Of a stretch of 64,000 nucleotides of DNA, positions 59,338 through 64,000 are shown one piece after another; position 1 is the first letter of the stretch, and each line of letters opens with the position of its first letter. The notes beneath the pieces are model-generated. The model saw only the letters and a list, made by a program, of their open reading frames with translations. It did no database searches and was not told the origin of the DNA. Origin of the DNA: Ophioceras dolichostomum (taxonomy: Eukaryota; Ascomycota; Sordariomycetes; Magnaporthales; Ophioceraceae). The stretch is taken from NCBI GenBank assembly GCA_003049485.1, contig PYST01000221.1:1-64000 (forward strand), given 5' to 3'. Both the position numbers and the translations under genes were made by a program.

Positions 59338-59439
59338 TGGTCCTGGTGGGGATTGAACCCACGACCTATGCATATCAGTCATAAAAGACAGTTTCCTGAA
59401 TTTATAAGAGCACCATGCTAACCACTGCACCACAGGACC
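59338..59439 (-). tRNA. tRNA gene with intron, probably tRNA-Ile(UAU)
   Basis: Acceptor stem GGTCCTG pairs with CAGGACC (plus discriminator A). The D arm is GTGC/GCAT around AGTGGTTA. The T arm is GTGGG-TTCAATC-CCCAC. The anticodon arm GTGCT-CTTATA is split after position 37 by an intron of about 29 nt, and TGCAT closes the stem with one T-T mismatch. The loop gives anticodon TAT; Ile-UAU tRNAs often carry introns. The mismatch makes the isotype less certain than the tRNA call. No CCA is encoded, as expected in a eukaryote. Confidence 0.85.
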
Positions 59440-61539
59440 ATTTTTTGCGATTTGCCTAAATTCAGTGGCACCCCAGCCTATAAGCTCAGACAAACGGTCC
59501 CACTTTTTTCCCTGGCGCTGCCCTTCTGCCCCTAAGCCCCTGGTTTGAGTCACCAAGCCCTTTAAACGAACTACCAGCTGCGCGCATACTCGGCTAAGGA
59601 TGTCTCCTCGACTGATTGTCTACGTACCTGCCTAGGTACTTGACGGAAACATCCAAGCAAACTCTCCCTCTCTCTCGCCATCTCACAGCTAAATGCTTCC
59701 GAAGTTCCGCCAGAGCCGCAGCGAAAAGCAGCGTACATACTCACGTGTCACTCCTCTCATCCAGGCGCCGAGCACATTTTCCCGGTTAGCATTTTCCAAC
59801 GCAGCATGGCTGGCCGTGTCCACACTCGCGTATTCGCGTCCCCGATCCTTACTTAAGTAACGCCACCACCATCTATGTGATGCCAGTGCATGTCACGGAA
59901 CTTGAGCAGACTCAACTCATCAGCGGTGGAGTGTGTGGGACGTGCTGACGAAATGTCCTACGAGATCTCTTGTCCACCCTTGCCGGCTAAATAGGACGGA
60001 CATAGTCTGTCCCAAGCGACGCCACACACTCACACCCACGCACGCGCGCACACACCCTCCCTCCCTATAATTAAATATCGGATCTTGGTTCTGGGGCAAA
60101 CCCAAACTCCTTCCCCATGGGCAGCAGCGCGGCAAGTAAGCCGGATGTGCCAGAAAACTGGGACCAGGGCATGGAGTACATACCCGATACGCCACGGGGG
60201 AGAGTGAGAGGCAAAGTGGTGACATGGTAACACCGACGAGATCCCGGGATGCTATCGAGCGCGCAGCCGCTGGCCGGGTGATGGAAGTCGGCGGATAAGA
60301 TCACGAGAACAGACGAACGACCCGGGCTAGCTGCCAGCCGCCCAGATCATCGGCTTGGCCAAATCCCGGTGATGTATTAGTATTACGCCATCAGGGAAAA
60401 GGAGCGACATATCTGGACGAAAGTAAGTCTCCGTGTTGACCCCTAGTATGCACTCTGAGGAGAATAAATACCTACCCTCTGTTGTGCCGCCCCGGCATCG
60501 AGCCGACACGCAGCACCAAGTCCTCTCAGGGGCGGCAATTATGTGTACACTTGCACCTAGTGGGGCGTTTCTTCTTGTTTTCCAGGAAGCAGAGTTTGCA
60601 AGTCGACGAGGGACATCGGAGGGAAGAGGCCACTCTCCAGTTCAGAGGACTTCGTTCTGGGCAGATGAGTCAGTTAGGTAGGTAAGTACATAGCCAGCAA
60701 TCACTAACTAATCAGCAATATCTTTACAAATACCGATGCAGAATTGCACGTACCCGTGAGTAAGCTCGTTGATTTATCAGTCAACTCGGCTCGGCAGACA
60801 GTGGCAGATTTTTTGTCATCGAGAGAGACGGAAAGCCCGCACCCAAAGCGCCCAGAAAATGCCACGACCGAATATTTCCCACCCCGACCAATTCTAGACT
60901 TCGCCTCCCCCCACGAGAGCAAAAGGGGATGGAGACCTGTGGAATTGTTGTTGTGCCACTCCAGCAAAGAATAAGCTGGGAAAGGGTCGTGGTGTAAATC
61001 GTGGTGTAAACACACCCAATCAAGGATTCGGAGTTCCGGCAGATGTCGCCGGATGCGGCAATGGAGTCAATAAACACGCCCGCACTCCCTGGCCAATGGA
61101 TTGATTATAGCCAGATGAAGGCCAAGATAGAGCCAGATGACCGCAAAATGAGGGCGCGAATATTTGGTCTGCATCGCCGGCAGTTCGCCTCTTTCGGGTG
61201 GGCGGTGGCTCTTTTTCGAGGCGTGGTCGGTGGACGATGGTGTGGCCTGAGACCGGCGCGCTGGTAGCCAGTAGACGTTATAAGGATCGTTCGACGCTTC
61301 GAGGAGGAATGGACGACACTTTCCCCCTCCCTCCCTCCCCTCCCTCTCTTCTCCTGACTGTCAGCTACCAGGAGCCTCTCTCTCAACTGTGTCTTACCTA
61401 GTAGTAATTAACATTACTCTGGTCGGTACCACCCCCGTAGGCGGCCGCCATCCTTGATCGTCCCACCATCCCCCTCCACTTTGCTCGTCTCGTTCTCGTC
61501 GTCCCTGGGCTCAGCCTCTCGGGAGAGAAAGTCGCAAAG
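59440..61539. other. Intergenic, 2.1 kb
   Basis: No supportable gene. TACCTGCCTAGGTACTTG near 59627 and TTAGGTAGGTAAGTAC near 60676 belong to the recurrent palindromic motif. A TATAAGG near 61278 and a CT-rich leader precede the DUF1996 gene. Confidence 0.5.
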
Positions 61540-62660
61540 ATGATGCAGCTGGCAACCCTCGCCGTTGCGCTGCTGGCGCACAAGGCCGCGGCCCAGAACA
61601 TGCTGCGGTTCGCGTGCTCGCAGCTGGTCGTGGACCGTGTCGACCCCCTGGTCAACCCGGGCATGCGCTACACTCCGCATCTCCACCAGATCGTGGGCGG
61701 CAACTCGTTCAACCTCACGATGGACGTCGAGAGCTACGACCTGCCGTCCAAGTCGACCTGCACGTCCTGCAGTTTCCGCGAGGACATGTCGAACTACTGG
61801 ACTGCCGTCATGTTCTTCAAGCACAAGAACGGCACCTTCCAGCGCGTGCCACAGGTCGGCAACGGCGGCCCCCAGGGCAAGCTGATCAACGACGGCGGGC
61901 TGGACGTGTACTACATCCCCTCGGGCCGCACGACCGCCTTCAAGAAGGGCTTCCGCATGCTGGCTGGCGACGCCGGCAACAGCGACGCCAGCAAGGTGCC
62001 CAAGCAGCACATCTGCCACCGCTGCTGGCAGGCGACGAGCGAGAACAACTTCCAGGGCGGCGCCCCCTGCTCCGGCTCCGACACGGTCGACCTGCCGCAG
62101 AACCCGTCCTGCAAGATGATCCGCCAGACCGTGTTCTTCCCGTGGTGTTGGGACGGCAAGAACCTCGACTCGCCCGACCACAAGTCGCACGTGGCCTACG
62201 GCCAGGGCGGCGGCTCCGGCGGCGGCGGCGCCTGCCCCACCTCGCACCCAGTCAAGCTGCCCGTGCTGATGTACGAGCTGATGTGGAACGTCACCAACTT
62301 CGCCGACCGCAGCATCTGGCCCGCCGACGGCAAGCCCTTCACGTACAGCATGAACTTGGGCGGCTCTGCGGCCCACGGCGACTACGTCTTCGGCTGGAAG
62401 GACCAGACCCTGCAGAAGGCCATGGACAACCGCTGCAACCTCAACAACGCCTGCTCCGCCGCCGGCATCACCCAGGCCCAGCCCGCCGAGTACAACGCCT
62501 GCAAGATCAAGCAGCAGGCTCCCGAGCCCGTCGACGGCTGTAAGTTTCATCCTGATCCCTCGCGATCTAGTAGTCACTGCGAGACACTCACTGACAACTA
62601 TAACCGCGCAATACAGGGCTGCAATCCATGCCAGTGGGTGAGATGGCTCGCAGGGCCTAA
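61540..62660 (+). CDS. Secreted DUF1996-domain protein
   Basis: Exons 61540-62539 and 62617-62660 with a GTAAGT donor and an ATACAG acceptor encode 347 aa. Residues 1-19 (MMQLATLAVALLAHKAAAQ) are a signal peptide. DUF1996 blocks are CSQLVVDRVDPLVNPG, HLHQIVGGNSF, CTSCSFREDMSNYWTAVM, MLAGDA, FFPWCWDGKNLDSPDHKSHVAYG and FGWKDQTLQKAMD. The many paired cysteines fit an extracellular fold. The splice to VDGWLQSMPVGE is preferred over read-through because VDGWL is typical of the family's C-terminal side. DUF1996 proteins are abundant in mould secretomes, often in the cell wall; the biochemical function is unknown. A Gly run near residue 225 is a loop insertion. Confidence 0.92.
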
Positions 62661-64000
62661 GTTTCAGCGGTTGCACTCTTTTTTGTCTGGGAGCTACGGG
62701 GGAACGTGGGAACGAGACGGACGAGAGAGGCGACGCCGTGGAGAGGTCAGACTGGGGGAAAGAAGAAGAATCCGACTAGACTGGCTACGACAGGTTCTTA
62801 CAGCGTCAAAGTACAAACTCGATCAGTGAAAGGGACGGTTGCTTCGCATTCTCGACAGTCGCTGTTGCCCTTCTCGACTGGCCGATTCGAGACCTGGGCC
62901 TGTTTGTTGTCCATCCATCTCAGCCCAGGCAGACACTCGAACATATAGCCAAACCCCCCCCTTTTTTCACACCCTCGCCCAACAAGCTTCATCCATTTGT
63001 AAATTCCATGTTTCCAGAAAGATTCAGCCTTGCACATCTTTTCAGCCATAACTTCTCTAATCAAGTTCATTGCGTTTTCTGTAAAGACTGTAATCTCCAA
63101 TGTCGCTGGCGGGTGGTACCAAATTGAGCCTCTAACGAGGATGCCCCTGAATAGTAGGCATTTCTACCGAGTTTCCCGCCAAACTCGCCGGCCCTGGCGA
63201 TTTGACAGTCTTCTGGGGTCGGCACTGACGGCGGATTGCTATGGAGTCCATCCAATACGTGCCGACCAGCCATAAATAGGGGCATGGTGGACATGACGTC
63301 GATGGGTACTGCCTACCCGTACTTGGCATAGTCATCTATCTCCCTAACAAGGCCACCCTCACTTATGCATCCCCAGATCTCGTTTGTCTGTCGCCTACCT
63401 GGCCATTCCAGAGCTGCATGCACGCCTCACACGGGTAAACATCGGTGCACATTTTGTCCACAGCAGCCCTGAGAAACGGGCCCAGTTAGACTCGCTCAAA
63501 ACAGAGCACATCTTCACTTGCCGAGTAAGACTTGGCTAAGTGCGTAGAAATAGGGACAACCACCACCTAATCTGAGGCAATCCAATGCAGTCGGACACTA
63601 ATGAATCCCAGCGCCATCGGGAGTCGGTCGGTACGTCAGGGACTTAAAATAAGGGCGGTACTTGCTTTTGCCGGGTTCGCCAGCTTGTGGGCTTTTTTTG
63701 CTGTCTGCAGATCCCGAGCCGCGAACGAAGGACAGCGAATGAGCGATGGGGATGGAGTCGTTCGCTCCTCCCACTCGCCCTTGTCACTATTACTCTCATT
63801 CAGATAGTACTATCCTCTCCCTCTGTTCATGTCCAGCCCACGGGACAAGCCTGCGTCTCTCCGACAAGAGATGACCACGTTTCGTTTCTTGATTTCTCGA
63901 TCTGACTTTTTCAATAGTGAATTCCCCCATCCTCTCCCCCTCCAGAGCAGAACTTTTCCCCGTACGGGCCATCGAATTTAGCCGCCACGACAACGAATAA
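62661..64000. other. Right-edge intergenic region
   Basis: The 3' flank of the DUF1996 gene, then 1.3 kb with only short ORFs lacking domain support. A gene starting beyond 64000 may have its promoter here. Confidence 0.5.

Noticed and set aside
60480..60530. tRNA-like sequence (CGGCATCGAGCCG)
   Set aside because: Resembles a T arm, but no acceptor or anticodon arm can be folded around it.

Overview
This window is nuclear DNA of a filamentous ascomycete, most likely a Sordariomycete. Genes are split by short introns (about 50-270 nt) with GTATGT/GTAAGT donors and CTAAC/CTGAC-like branch sites. Orthologues of typical mould proteins are present: a KlpA-type kinesin-14, an FHIP endosome adaptor, a CLR-1-like zinc-cluster regulator, a cerato-platanin, a DUF1996 protein and a 2EXR-like protein. 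A lone 5S rRNA gene sits between protein genes, the dispersed 5S arrangement known from Neurospora and relatives. Nothing viral, CRISPR-like or bacterial was seen.

Layout. 0.3-9 kb: a Gfo/Idh/MocA oxidoreductase, a sugar transporter of the lactose-permease type broken by an in-frame stop, a 78-aa ORF behind a good TATA box, and mitochondrial dihydroxy-acid dehydratase. 9-19 kb: a Vps66/Loa1-like acyltransferase, divergent from a six-exon C-terminal-motor kinesin, then a 5S rRNA gene and a 2EXR-like protein. 19-31 kb is the accessory-looking part. It holds two copies of a ~236-bp TIR element about 6 kb apart, a P450 whose first intron carries a 672-nt poly(A) tract, an unknown Ala/Gly-rich gene, a 14-nt tandem repeat, an assembly gap in a C-run, and two unknown multi-exon genes. 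One of those has an internal stop and an intron invaded by a second TIR element. 32-46 kb: a Zn2Cys6 regulator, RNase T2, cerato-platanin and a stand-alone thioesterase, separated by long gene-poor spacers. 46-59 kb: FHIP, then a locus on the minus strand combining a class 3 lipase with a helical/membrane/GTPase protein in broken frames, divergent from a second, intact class 3 lipase. 59-64 kb: an intron-containing tRNA gene and a secreted DUF1996 protein.

The most unusual content is the lipase plus membrane-GTPase locus (50.9-54.8 kb) and the element-rich 19-31 kb stretch. Most housekeeping genes splice cleanly. Several accessory genes have stops or frame changes, some at homopolymers, so true decay and assembly indels must be told apart. 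All gene models here are hand-derived from reading frames and splice motifs; no similarity search was run.
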